Source of the DNA: Flammeovirga agarivorans
GTDB taxonomy: Bacteria; Bacteroidota; Bacteroidia; Cytophagales; Flammeovirgaceae
Length of the DNA: 64,000 nt
NCBI RefSeq assembly: GCF_012641475.1
Contig: NZ_JABAIL010000012.1
Coordinates: forward strand, 62,001 to 126,000
Reading direction: 5' to 3'
A program made the translations under genes and the position numbers. Positions 9,350 through 17,622 of this stretch are shown here, in pieces; position 1 is the stretch's first letter; every line of letters begins with the position of its first letter. The notes under the pieces were generated by a model. That model was not told the origin of the DNA and did no database searches. It saw only the letters and a list, made by a program, of their open reading frames with translations.

Positions 9350-11305
9350 TTAGTTGTATAGGGTAATTTTATTATCTCCTTTTATAGTCACTTTTTCTGT
9401 TGTCCCTAATGAGTTTTTCCTAACTACAGTATTAATATTAACCTGGTATTCAATAGCTTTATCTTTCCACCTTCTAAGATCAACCTGTTGCTTACCACCT
9501 TTTATTTTGTGTGTATAAATAATCTCATCATTTTCACCAATAATATCAATGGACCAATCTACTACACGGTAATTTGCTTCATTAGGATAGTTAATTTTAA
9601 AGTTTTTGTTGGAAATTGGTTTTACTAAAATTTGCAAATCCTCGAACTTATATTCAATTGTCGGTTGAGGTGTGTTGATAACTTTAAAATATTTGTTTGC
9701 TGATTTTCCAGATCCATTAATTTTAATATTTACCTTATTATTATCTTTTGCAATTATAGAATATTCGTTTTTCCTCCCTTCTCTTTTTGCTACTTTTGAA
9801 TTACTACTCGCATTAACATTGTAGTTATTGTTACCGGTATGGCTTACTTTAATTACTTCAGGTACATTTTTATACAAGAATGTCTTGCCACTTTTAATTG
9901 TAATATCGATTGGAGGAAATTCCTTCTTTTTTAGTTTTTCATAGTTTGACCTTATAGAGTCACTCAAATGTTTCGATAATTCCGTTTTAAAGAAATTAGC
10001 AACCTGTTCATGTTTATTCTTAAGGCCTAAAAGGCTATCGAAATGAATTTTTGCAAGATTTTCCAGAGCGTTTTTTTTATGCTCACTTTCTGGAAACTTT
10101 TCAATAAATGTTGAATAACTAGAAGACGTATTAAGGTTTTCTGCCTTTAACCATTCATTATCATCGCTCTCTTCTACTTTTTCCACTTCTACTTCCGATA
10201 CTAAACTCGATTCTTCTTTTATCGAAGTATCACTTCTCATAAACGAATAATAAACGATTCCTGACAATAGAAGAATACCTGTAATACCTGCTGCAATGAA
10301 TGGTAATTTATTATCTCTGTTTTCTTTAGTTTTTGGAACTCCGGTTGAAGAATTCTCTTCAAACTTTTGTGTCTTCTGAGATATGTCTTCTTCTACTAGA
10401 GTTGAATCCACATCATAGGGTTTAGAGTTTTCTTCTTCCACTAAGGTTGATTCATCAACAATATTTTCAGACTCAAAGCTTTTATGATTAACTAGTGCTA
10501 AAGCAAACTCATCACAATTTTGAAAACGGTCTTCTGCTTTTTTTGCTGTTGCTTTATCAATTACTTTTTCAATACCTTCAGTTACATCGATATTCTTTTC
10601 ACTTGCTCTAGGTAAAGGCTCTGTTACGATTTTATTCATCACATCCCATTCAGATAATGTTGTCGTATCGTAAGCGTTTTCCCCTGTCAATAATTGATAT
10701 AATGTTACCCCTAAACTGTAAATATCACTACGATGATCCAAATGTTTTGCACTCTTAATCTGTTCCGGAGACATATACGGTCTACTTCCCATCAAAGCAT
10801 TTGTCCCAGTTAAAGAAGCCTCCATATTATCTTGCAACTTGGCGATACCAAAATCTAGGACTACAGGATTCCCTTCCTTATTCACCATAATGTTTGAAGG
10901 TTTGATATCTCGATGTACCAATCCTTTTTTATGTGCATAAGCAAACGCTTCCAAAACCTTTGAGAAGAACGGAATAGCATTATCTACAGATTTGATTTCA
11001 GGATGTTGCTGAATATATTCTTTAAGATCTACCCCATCTATATACTCTAAAATCATGATTAGATGCTCTCCATCATCTTCATAATTTAAAAGTCTTACGA
11101 TATATGGATGAGATAAAGAATACAATGCCTTTGCTTCATTGATAAAACGCTGCTTTACTTTTTCGTTTTCAACAAAATTCTTGTGTAAAACTTTTACTGC
11201 TGCAGGAGTTCCTAATTTTTCATGGATACCTAAATAAACAGTAGCCATACCACCTGTTCCTATTTTCTCAGTTAGGCGGTAATTGAAAATAATATTATCG
11301 ATCAT
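9350..11305 (-). CDS. Membrane Ser/Thr kinase with GldM-like periplasmic region
   Basis: A 651-residue kinase read from ATG 11305; the open frame extends 23 codons upstream, but this start aligns with the four paralogues (MIDNIIFNYRLTEKIG). Kinase motifs are intact (GTGGMATVY, HRDIKPSN, DFG). The membrane helix is at about 332-356, followed by one YPxG-type repeat (about 378-421). The rest (about 470-651) looks like the GldM C-terminal beta domains: an LYKNVPEVIKVS strand pattern and a YFKVINTPQPT ending, which resembles GldM's FRxxxIPxPT. GldM is a periplasmic part of the type IX secretion/gliding machine; the similarity is read by eye. It is the first gene of the leftward kinase operon. Confidence 0.92.
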   Translation of the reverse strand: MIDNIIFNYRLTEKIGTGGMATVYLGIHEKLGTPAAVKVLHKNFVENEKVKQRFINEAKALYSLSHPYIVRLLNYEDDGEHLIMILEYIDGVDLKEYIQQHPEIKSVDNAIPFFSKVLEAFAYAHKKGLVHRDIKPSNIMVNKEGNPVVLDFGIAKLQDNMEASLTGTNALMGSRPYMSPEQIKSAKHLDHRSDIYSLGVTLYQLLTGENAYDTTTLSEWDVMNKIVTEPLPRASEKNIDVTEGIEKVIDKATAKKAEDRFQNCDEFALALVNHKSFESENIVDESTLVEEENSKPYDVDSTLVEEDISQKTQKFEENSSTGVPKTKENRDNKLPFIAAGITGILLLSGIVYYSFMRSDTSIKEESSLVSEVEVEKVEESDDNEWLKAENLNTSSSYSTFIEKFPESEHKKNALENLAKIHFDSLLGLKNKHEQVANFFKTELSKHLSDSIRSNYEKLKKKEFPPIDITIKSGKTFLYKNVPEVIKVSHTGNNNYNVNASSNSKVAKREGRKNEYSIIAKDNNKVNIKINGSGKSANKYFKVINTPQPTIEYKFEDLQILVKPISNKNFKINYPNEANYRVVDWSIDIIGENDEIIYTHKIKGGKQQVDLRRWKDKAIEYQVNINTVVRKNSLGTTEKVTIKGDNKITLYN

Positions 11306-11458
11306 TAATGTTAAAAAAATTTGGGTAAGGCATGTATACTTGGGGTAAACAAGCTTTGTTGATAAAGATATCAATCGCTAAATTATGATTTTTTTAATTT
11401 TATTTTGAATTTATTGGAAATAAATATTTCATTTGTATTAAATGAAAATAAAATATAA
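11306..11458. promoter_or_regulatory. Divergent intergenic region between kinase operon and caspase operon
   Basis: This 153-base, very AT-rich gap separates the start of the leftward kinase operon from the start of the rightward caspase operon, so it must hold promoters for both. No clear -33/-7 pair could be fixed by eye. Its central position suggests that the two operons could be co-regulated. Confidence 0.5.
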
Positions 11459-12235
11459 ATGTTACGGACAACGTATTTTTTACTTCTATTATTCTTTACA
11501 CCATATTTTTCTTTTACTCAAACTCCCCAAAAATATGCTGTAGTTGTTGGCGTTGCCAACTATGAAGGTTCAGGTTATGATTTAAACTATTGTGACGATG
11601 ATGCCTATCGTTTTTCTTCTTTTCTAAAAAGTGATAAAGGAGGAATAAAAAAAGAGAATATGGCTGTTCTGATTGACGAAGCAGCAAATAAAGTAAATAT
11701 CATTAACACTATGCACAAGATCTATTCTAAGGCATCACCCAATGATATGATTGTATTTTTCTTTTCCGGACATGGAGGAGAAAATAATGTCTTTTACCCT
11801 TATGATATCTCCAGAAACGTACTTGCTTTTGACGAGATAAAAAGCGTTTTTAAAAGGTATAAGGTAAAAAATAAGATTGTTTATGCCGACGCTTGTTTTG
11901 CTGGAAATATTGGAAACAACTCATCAAATCGAGTAAATACTTCAGTATCTACTTCATTCGACCAACAAGACACTAATATTCTAATATTTATGTCTTCCAC
12001 AGGACAAGAAGTATCACAAGAAATTGCAAGTGTTCGACAAGGTGCTTTTTCGTATTTTCTTATCAATGGATTAGAAGGTAAAGCAGACAGAAATAAAGAT
12101 AATTATGTTACTGTAGAAGAATTATACCCATACGTTAAGGCCAACGTTTTAAAAGCCACAAATAATAAGCAGACACCTACCATAAAAGGTAAAAGTCCTA
12201 GAAAATTAGTTTTAAGTTCTTTAAATGAATCATAA
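11459..12235 (+). CDS. Secreted caspase-family (C14) peptidase
   Basis: A 258-residue protein with a signal peptide (about 1-20, ending FSFTQ) and a single caspase-fold domain. The opening strand YAVVVGVANYEG, the histidine in FSGHGGE (H105) and the cysteine in DACFAG (C146) form the expected catalytic dyad, so the enzyme is probably active and acts outside the cytoplasm. Bacterial members usually cleave after Arg/Lys or Asp; specificity cannot be read here. Its stop overlaps the next start by one base (TAATG), which means tight translational coupling to the ELGAGGVF protein. It is divergent from five Ser/Thr kinases. Confidence 0.92.
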   Translation: MLRTTYFLLLLFFTPYFSFTQTPQKYAVVVGVANYEGSGYDLNYCDDDAYRFSSFLKSDKGGIKKENMAVLIDEAANKVNIINTMHKIYSKASPNDMIVFFFSGHGGENNVFYPYDISRNVLAFDEIKSVFKRYKVKNKIVYADACFAGNIGNNSSNRVNTSVSTSFDQQDTNILIFMSSTGQEVSQEIASVRQGAFSYFLINGLEGKADRNKDNYVTVEELYPYVKANVLKATNNKQTPTIKGKSPRKLVLSSLNES

Positions 12236-13137
12236 TGCATAAGAAAAGTATGGATAAAACTCTCATCATGAATGAGGAGGAGTTTAAAGCACAAAATAAA
12301 GAAGCAAAAACAGAAATATCAGAAAAGTCTTCTACCCAAAAGCCCATTTTAGATAAAGATAAACTAGAAACTGCGAAAGAAGTACTGGTACACGGTGGAG
12401 GACATATTGTCGGTGCATTTGCCATTGGCTTAGGAGCTAGAATGGTAAAAACTTTTATCGATGAACATTCTGGAGAAACTGCTGAAGGCGCTTCTGAAGA
12501 AGCTACAGAGCAACCACCTACTGCTCTTAATGCAAGTGAAAATGAAGCGACACCTTCGGATACTTCTGAAACTCCCGAAGTAACTGCCACTGTAGAAGAG
12601 GAAAATGATCCTTTTGATCCTCATACTGCCCCAATGGCATCTGATGGAACTGTTACAGACGATATGACTTTCAATGAAGCATTTGCTGCTGCTAGAAAAG
12701 AACTCGGTGCTGGTGGAGTTTTTGAATGGAATGGAACACATTACGCTACTTTTTATGCGGAAGAAGTGGATGAAAATGGTGACCCAACAGTAGATTACGA
12801 TACTGTACCATACCATGACCTTGAAGTAGAAAAAGATGATCCAGAAGACGTAGTTACAGGTGAAATTGCTGATGACCAAGAAGATATAGTTTCTGGTCAG
12901 GTACTCACTGAAGATGACAGTTTGGAAGGTGATGTCGTAGCTGGTGAAATTGCCCATGAAGGCGATATGGATGCCGATGAAGGTATGGTAGGTATCATTG
13001 AAGATGACTCCAACGAATTTGACGGTGAAGTGATGGATGATGCCCCAATCGAAGTAACTGATATCGATATGGATGCATATAACGATGACCTTAATAACTT
13101 AGAAGATGATTTCGATAGTTATGATGAGTGGTCATAA
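12235..13137 (+). CDS. Acidic protein with conserved ELGAGGVF motif
   Basis: A 300-residue protein without a signal peptide. A basic/polar N-terminus is followed by a small Gly/Ala-rich hydrophobic segment (about 45-70), an acidic linker, then a compact conserved block (about 142-180): DDMTFNEAFAAARKELGAG, VFEWNG, HYATF. The C-terminal 110 residues are very rich in Asp and Glu. Similar blocks occur in hypothetical proteins of Bacteroidota; I know no function. A paralogue with the same three-part plan is encoded at 16913-17593 in the opposing operon. The start overlaps the caspase stop; the Met at residue 6 or 12 is a possible alternative start. Possibly a membrane-associated scaffold. Confidence 0.8.
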   Translation: MHKKSMDKTLIMNEEEFKAQNKEAKTEISEKSSTQKPILDKDKLETAKEVLVHGGGHIVGAFAIGLGARMVKTFIDEHSGETAEGASEEATEQPPTALNASENEATPSDTSETPEVTATVEEENDPFDPHTAPMASDGTVTDDMTFNEAFAAARKELGAGGVFEWNGTHYATFYAEEVDENGDPTVDYDTVPYHDLEVEKDDPEDVVTGEIADDQEDIVSGQVLTEDDSLEGDVVAGEIAHEGDMDADEGMVGIIEDDSNEFDGEVMDDAPIEVTDIDMDAYNDDLNNLEDDFDSYDEWS

Positions 13138-13166
13138 GCACTCAAACTTTAATAATTTAATACACT

Positions 13167-14264
13167 ATGAACAATTTTTTTAACAAGGCGCTATTAATTG
13201 CAAGCCTTGCTCTTACCCCTATCAGTGTTGTAACAGCCCAAGATAAGGTTGTTTTTTCTGATAGTTTTTCATCCAACTCCAATCAATGGCTTGAAGCAAG
13301 TAATGATGTTGCTGATGCAACAGTAAAAAATGGTGTTTACCAAATTACCTCAAAAGGAAACAGATCGTTTCTAGCATTACGTGATGTAAAATTCAATTAT
13401 AAAGAAGACTATACCATAGAGGCAAAGTTAACACTCAACGAAAGTGCAAATACGAATGCATTCAACTCTATCAAGTTTGGGTATACAAAAGATGGATCTT
13501 ACGAGTACGGCTTCAATGGTAATGGTAGTTTATCAGTAAGAAAACTGATAAAAGGTAAAGGTTCTATGGTCATTGCTCCGACTAAATTATCAGGATTCAA
13601 TGCCTACAATCAAAACAAACTTTCTATTATCCACCAAGGTGACTCTGTACATTTTTTAGTCAATGATAAAATCTGGAAAAGCACTAAAGCTTTACCTTTC
13701 TTTGGTCCAAAAATCGGCTTTAAAGTAGGAAGTAAGAATACAGTTACTGTAGATGACTTCTATATTGGGTATGGTGTAGGTGATTTTGGAACAGCTACAG
13801 TTACTGAAACTCCTGCAGCGCCAGAAGAAACAGTAGTAAAATTAGATATAGGTGAAACTGCTCCTCATTTTGTAGCACAAAGAGTGAATGGCAATGACTT
13901 TGAGTTAGATCAAGCTCAAGGTTCTTTTACATTAGTTGTTTTCTGGGCATCGTGGAATCCAAAAAGTAGAGAGCAAGTCACAGAACTTAATAAGGCTTAC
14001 AAAAAGTTTGCAAAGGACAATTTCAAAGTTGTTGCTTTTGGTGTTGAAAATGACAAGGACTCATGGATAAAAGCAATCGAAAGCGACAAAACTGAAAAAT
14101 GGATTCATGTTTCAGACATGAAATATAAGAAGTCCGATATTGTTGAACTATATCAGATCGAAGAACTTCCTAAAAACTTCTTACTAAATACAGAAGGTAA
14201 AATTATCGCTGTAGATTTAGATAAAGAGTTTTTAATCAACAAACTTAACGACCACTTCAATTAA
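13167..14264 (+). CDS. Secreted LamG-like plus cysteine-less TlpA-like protein
   Basis: A 365-residue exported protein: signal peptide (about 1-24, VVTAQ), a LamG/DUF1080-like beta-sandwich (about 28-205; VFSDSFSSNSNQW, GFKVGSKNTVTVDDFYIGYG), a Thr/Pro/Glu linker and a thioredoxin/TlpA fold (about 228-365; TLVVFWASW). In TlpA proteins the last motif continues as C-x-x-C; here it is N264-P-K-S267, so both redox cysteines are missing and thiol-disulfide chemistry is excluded. The fold may serve as a binding module. It is third in the caspase operon, 29 bases after the ELGAGGVF gene. The sandwich domain resembles the N-terminus of the second caspase at 18606-20108. Confidence 0.82.
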   Translation: MNNFFNKALLIASLALTPISVVTAQDKVVFSDSFSSNSNQWLEASNDVADATVKNGVYQITSKGNRSFLALRDVKFNYKEDYTIEAKLTLNESANTNAFNSIKFGYTKDGSYEYGFNGNGSLSVRKLIKGKGSMVIAPTKLSGFNAYNQNKLSIIHQGDSVHFLVNDKIWKSTKALPFFGPKIGFKVGSKNTVTVDDFYIGYGVGDFGTATVTETPAAPEETVVKLDIGETAPHFVAQRVNGNDFELDQAQGSFTLVVFWASWNPKSREQVTELNKAYKKFAKDNFKVVAFGVENDKDSWIKAIESDKTEKWIHVSDMKYKKSDIVELYQIEELPKNFLLNTEGKIIAVDLDKEFLINKLNDHFN

Positions 14265-14272
14265 TTTAAACT

Positions 14273-14644
14273 ATGAAAAAGCTTATTATAGCATCTATCT
14301 TAACACTCTTTACCCTTCTTTCTTTACCCTCATTTAATACTATAGATCAGCCATTAAAGGATGCAGAAACAATGTTATCTGCGTATGATGATGGAAAGTA
14401 TTATATGGTTACTTGGCAGAATGACAAAGGGTATTGGTTTGGTATTGGCCCAATGCAAAACCTTTGGGCTGGCGAAGAATCAGAAGAAAAAGCGATCAAA
14501 TTAATTAAATCGTCTGCTGCCACTAAATGGAGTTATTTAGGTAACTGTGGTAAATACAGAGTTTATAAATGTGATAAATTCAATTCTTGGGATGAAAACA
14601 CAATAAAGAAAGCTCAAAAGAAAGGGTTTTCAATGTGCTTCTAA
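14273..14644 (+). CDS. Small secreted protein of unknown function
   Basis: A 123-residue protein with a signal peptide or N-terminal anchor (MKKLIIASILTLFTLLSLPS). The mature part is rich in Trp and Tyr (YYMVTWQND, GYWFGIGPMQNLWAG) and ends in a basic stretch plus two of its three cysteines. I recognise no family. It is the last gene of the caspase operon, eight bases after the thioredoxin-like gene and just before a strong hairpin terminator. It is likely a periplasmic or surface partner, but its role is unknown. Confidence 0.75.
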   Translation: MKKLIIASILTLFTLLSLPSFNTIDQPLKDAETMLSAYDDGKYYMVTWQNDKGYWFGIGPMQNLWAGEESEEKAIKLIKSSAATKWSYLGNCGKYRVYKCDKFNSWDENTIKKAQKKGFSMCF

Positions 14645-14655
14645 ATATTGAATGA

Positions 14656-14699
14656 GATCAAAAAAGGCTTCCTATTTTTATAGGAAGCCTTTTTTGATC
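14656..14699. terminator. Perfect bidirectional hairpin terminator
   Basis: Two 19-base arms (14656-14674 and 14681-14699) pair perfectly around a 6-base T-rich loop. Each arm carries a run of six A or T, so the hairpin ends transcription from both sides. It sits between convergent genes, and marks the 3' ends of both the caspase operon and the FHA/PP2C operon. Confidence 0.93.
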
Positions 14700-14714
14700 A
14701 TTATGTTTTTTTAT

Positions 14715-15374
14715 CTATGCGTAACTATCATAATCACCGTCATCATCTGTATCGTAATAAGTGATATCAGCATCGCCATCTCCGTCTGTATCTACATTAG
14801 CATAATCAAAGGTTCCATCATGATTCACGTCTACTTCTGCTATATCCGCTTGACCATCATTATCTGTATCATGAGTTACAACATCAACATAACCATCACC
14901 ATTTGTATCATAAGCTACGGTATCTAAGACTCCATCACCATCTGTATCTAACGAAACAATATCAATATGACCATCCTGATCAACATCTTCTGTTTTTGTA
15001 TCTACAGTACCATCACCGTTGGTGTCATATGCTACTGTATCTACGACACCATCATGGTTTGTATCTGATTGAACTGTATCTATATAACCATCTCCATCTT
15101 CATCTGTATAATATTCATCAGCAGAACCATCTTTATTCGTATCAACAACAGCGGCATCATAAATACCATCATGGTCTGTATCTGTTTTTATTACATCAAT
15201 ATTCCCGTCACCATCTGTATCATACCCTACTTTATCCTCGTAACCGTCACCATTGGTGTCTATAGAGACCGTATCATGTTGCCCATCATTATTGGTGTCA
15301 GATACTCTTGTTTCAGTGTACCCATCATTATTCAAATCATAATACTCTGAACTTTTCTTTGTTGATTTTTTCAT
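14715..15374 (-). CDS. Protein of sixteen 13-residue Asp-rich calcium-type repeats
   Basis: Apart from a basic 10-residue start (MKKSTKKSSE), the whole 219-residue protein is sixteen tandem units of exactly 13 residues, each with D-x-[DN]-x-DG-x-x-D. This is the calcium-loop signature of thrombospondin type-3, dockerin and EF-hand-like motifs, so strong Ca2+ binding is likely. No signal peptide is visible, which is unusual, as such repeats normally act outside the cell. It is the last gene of the FHA/ELGAGGVF/FHA/PP2C operon, 19 bases after the phosphatase stop. DNA repeats have a 39-base period but are diverged, so expansion is not very recent. Confidence 0.85.
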   Translation of the reverse strand: MKKSTKKSSEYYDLNNDGYTETRVSDTNNDGQHDTVSIDTNGDGYEDKVGYDTDGDGNIDVIKTDTDHDGIYDAAVVDTNKDGSADEYYTDEDGDGYIDTVQSDTNHDGVVDTVAYDTNGDGTVDTKTEDVDQDGHIDIVSLDTDGDGVLDTVAYDTNGDGYVDVVTHDTDNDGQADIAEVDVNHDGTFDYANVDTDGDGDADITYYDTDDDGDYDSYA

Positions 15375-15393
15375 AGTTTAAAGTGTTTTGGTG

Positions 15394-16230
15394 TTAAAAA
15401 ATTCGTTCGAATAATCTAGAAAGCAACCCTTTGCCTTCATAAGATTCATCAGAAACCTCTTCTTCTTTTTCTACTTCATTTAACCGAATTAGAAAGCAAG
15501 TATGATTATCTTTTGATGTTTCAGCACAAGTTTCTTTTATCTTTTGTATTCTCTCCAAATCAGTCATTTGAGAAGAAAAAAGATATTCAAGACCATTGTC
15601 TGTCATACTTTCTAAGATTCCATCTGAACACATAAAGAAAACATCATATGGTTCTAGATCATTGAATAATGCAACATCAGGAACTACTTCTTTCATGGAT
15701 TTGCCCATTACAGCTCTTGATATCACATTCTTTTTGGGGTGGTCAATGGCTTCCTCTTCTGTAATTAAGCCTCTCTGTAGCAACTCATTCACATACGAAT
15801 GATCATTTGTTTTCCAAATAATTTTTCCGTTACGAATAAGATACACTCGGCTGTCTCCGCAATGTGCTACGGTTGCTCCTTTTTTATGCAGTTGAAGAAA
15901 TGTCATAGTAGTTCCCATTCCTTTTGCTTCAGGGTTTTCTTCTAGATATTTATCTATTAACCCTTGAACCTTTTCAAAAACAATGGCAACACCTTCTTCG
16001 TCCGCACCTTCGGAGTAATTTTTAAGAATTAATTCAGCGAAAGATTTTGCAACTATTTCACTAGCTACTTCTCCTCTTTCATGACCACCAACTCCATCAC
16101 AAACAAGAAAAACTCGATTATCTAATGATACATCATCTAACGTTGGGTAAAGATAATCTTCATTATTTTTTCTTTTGCCTAATTCATGTAGTCCTAATGG
16201 AGTAAAGATATTTAATTTTTGGAATGACAT
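15394..16230 (-). CDS. PP2C-family Ser/Thr protein phosphatase
   Basis: A 278-residue cytoplasmic metal-dependent phosphatase of the PrpC/Stp type. Metal-binding and core motifs are present: KNNEDYL near residue 22, VFLVCDGVGGHERGEVAS, GMGTTMTFL, HCGDSRVYLIRNG and the late FMCSDGILESM. It removes phosphate from Ser/Thr and is the natural opponent of the kinases encoded at 1-11305. It lies five bases after the zinc-ribbon FHA gene, in the same operon. The C-terminal 40 residues are an acidic tail plus a short amphipathic end (GLLSRLFERIF) that might touch the membrane. Confidence 0.95.
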   Translation of the reverse strand: MSFQKLNIFTPLGLHELGKRKNNEDYLYPTLDDVSLDNRVFLVCDGVGGHERGEVASEIVAKSFAELILKNYSEGADEEGVAIVFEKVQGLIDKYLEENPEAKGMGTTMTFLQLHKKGATVAHCGDSRVYLIRNGKIIWKTNDHSYVNELLQRGLITEEEAIDHPKKNVISRAVMGKSMKEVVPDVALFNDLEPYDVFFMCSDGILESMTDNGLEYLFSSQMTDLERIQKIKETCAETSKDNHTCFLIRLNEVEKEEEVSDESYEGKGLLSRLFERIF

Positions 16231-16235
16231 GATGT

Positions 16236-16892
16236 CTATTGAATTATTGTTTTCTGGAAATCTGAATTAGCTACTTCATCAATCACAGTGTGTACATCTT
16301 GATTGGAAATACCTTTAAATACAAGCTTTGTCCGTCCAATTTGGATGGTATCATTTTCCTGAATGATCACTTCCATTTTTTCGTTTAGCCTTTTTTCATT
16401 CCCATTGACATAAGTACCATTGGTACTGCATCTTCCACCGCTAAATCTTCCATTATCTGCCAAGATTATTTGAGTGGCATTACCTCTCCTTATAATTTCT
16501 AAGTAGCAATGAATACGACTTACATATTTATCTCCTTCTAATGGTACTTCAGGAATATTTTGTTCCGATTTACGTCCCACTTTATTAATTCCTAAGAATA
16601 AAGGAAATGAAAGATGTTCTTTATCTTCAGTATGAACTATTAACCAACCTACCGCTTTTTCTCCATTTTTCTCTGGAGTATTTTGAGGTGCTTCGTTGAC
16701 TTGATTAAAAGTGCTAAACGTATTATTTGTCTCATGTACAACAGTTTTCTCAATTTCTTGAGGAGGTGGGGTAAATTTCACCACATTAATCGTTGAACAT
16801 TTTGGACACTTAATCTTAAGTTGATTTTTCTTCTGAAAGGCCTCGTTTTTTACAGAAACCAAAACCTTACAGTTATTACATTTAAATTTCAT
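16236..16892 (-). CDS. Zinc-ribbon plus FHA domain protein
   Basis: A 218-residue protein. The N-terminus is a zinc ribbon with C5-x2-C8 and C29-x2-C32 (MJ0042-like). A linker leads to an FHA domain at about 95-200, with the expected GRK, SRIHC and STNGTYVNG motifs that bind phosphothreonine peptides. It should read the output of the neighbouring kinases, probably by docking on phosphorylated kinase tails or substrates. It sits between the ELGAGGVF gene (20 bases) and the PP2C gene (5 bases), a compact operon with kinase-antagonist and reader together. No membrane segment is seen. Confidence 0.92.
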   Translation of the reverse strand: MKFKCNNCKVLVSVKNEAFQKKNQLKIKCPKCSTINVVKFTPPPQEIEKTVVHETNNTFSTFNQVNEAPQNTPEKNGEKAVGWLIVHTEDKEHLSFPLFLGINKVGRKSEQNIPEVPLEGDKYVSRIHCYLEIIRRGNATQIILADNGRFSGGRCSTNGTYVNGNEKRLNEKMEVIIQENDTIQIGRTKLVFKGISNQDVHTVIDEVANSDFQKTIIQ

Positions 16893-16912
16893 TTTTAAAG
16901 CTTTATGAGAGA

Positions 16913-17593
16913 TTAAGCGTAATCCTCTGGATTTTCATAACCAAAATCTTCTTCTGTTGTATCTGTTGATGTATATGTTTCATCATTGGTAGGATCATCA
17001 TCATGATTATCTACCGAGGCATAAACTATATCAGATGTATTACCATCTTCTTCTACAGCATCCTCCTCAGTATAATTTTCTTCAAAATCATCTGCCTCGA
17101 TGGCTACAACTTCAGCTTCTTCCACATCAACAGTTACTTCACCAGTAGTAGGATCATACTCTTCTTCAGTAAAAGTATGGTAAGGAGATCCATTCCAATA
17201 GAAAACACCACCGGCCCCTAACTCTTCTCTAGCTGATGAGAAGGCTTCCGAAAATGTCATGTCGTCATTCACCGATTGTGCAACTGGTGCTTCTTGCCAG
17301 TTATAATCGGGTTGAGCTACTGGTTCTACCGGTTCATCGGTATTATCATTTTGAGCACTATCATCAGATAACAAATCTGAAACTTTCTCAGCTCCCAATA
17401 CCCCACCAATAACTGCAGCACTTCCTAATGCAATGTTGCCTGCAGGTTTTGCTGCTTTTTTAGAATATTGCTTTAATTCTTTTAGTTTGGGATTTAAATC
17501 ATGCTTTAATGAAGTAGTACTTTTTGTGGGTAAGGGTTCCTTTAAGCCATCATTAATCAAAGAATTAATCTTTTCTTTTTTTTGATCTTCCAT
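16913..17593 (-). CDS. ELGAGGVF-motif acidic protein, paralogue of 12235-13137
   Basis: A 226-residue protein with the same plan as the protein at 12235-13137: basic N-terminus, small-residue hydrophobic segment (about 50-75, AGNIALGSAAVIGGVLGAE), acidic spacer, the conserved block DDMTFSEAFSSAREELGAG with VFYWNG (about 113-140), then a strongly acidic tail of about 80 residues. The function is unknown. The gap to the upstream FHA gene is 29 bases and to the downstream FHA gene 20 bases. One copy sits beside the caspase and one between two FHA genes, so the family may link the two operons physically. Confidence 0.8.
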   Translation of the reverse strand: MEDQKKEKINSLINDGLKEPLPTKSTTSLKHDLNPKLKELKQYSKKAAKPAGNIALGSAAVIGGVLGAEKVSDLLSDDSAQNDNTDEPVEPVAQPDYNWQEAPVAQSVNDDMTFSEAFSSAREELGAGGVFYWNGSPYHTFTEEEYDPTTGEVTVDVEEAEVVAIEADDFEENYTEEDAVEEDGNTSDIVYASVDNHDDDPTNDETYTSTDTTEEDFGYENPEDYA

Positions 17594-17622
17594 GATACTA
17601 ATCAGTTATGTTTACTTTATCG

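Noticed and set aside
12198-12957. Long antisense open frames across the ELGAGGVF gene
   Set aside because: Their products are low-complexity mirror images of an acidic coding region and have no domain; the forward frame has paralogue support.
14903-15350. Forward open frames across the Asp-repeat gene (His/Tyr/Leu-rich or Ile-rich)
   Set aside because: They are opposite-strand shadows of the 39-base coding repeat; periodic composition explains the open frames.
14715-15374. CRISPR-like or satellite array from 39-base periodicity
   Set aside because: The repeat units are diverged in DNA but constant in protein pattern, with no spacers; this is a coding repeat.
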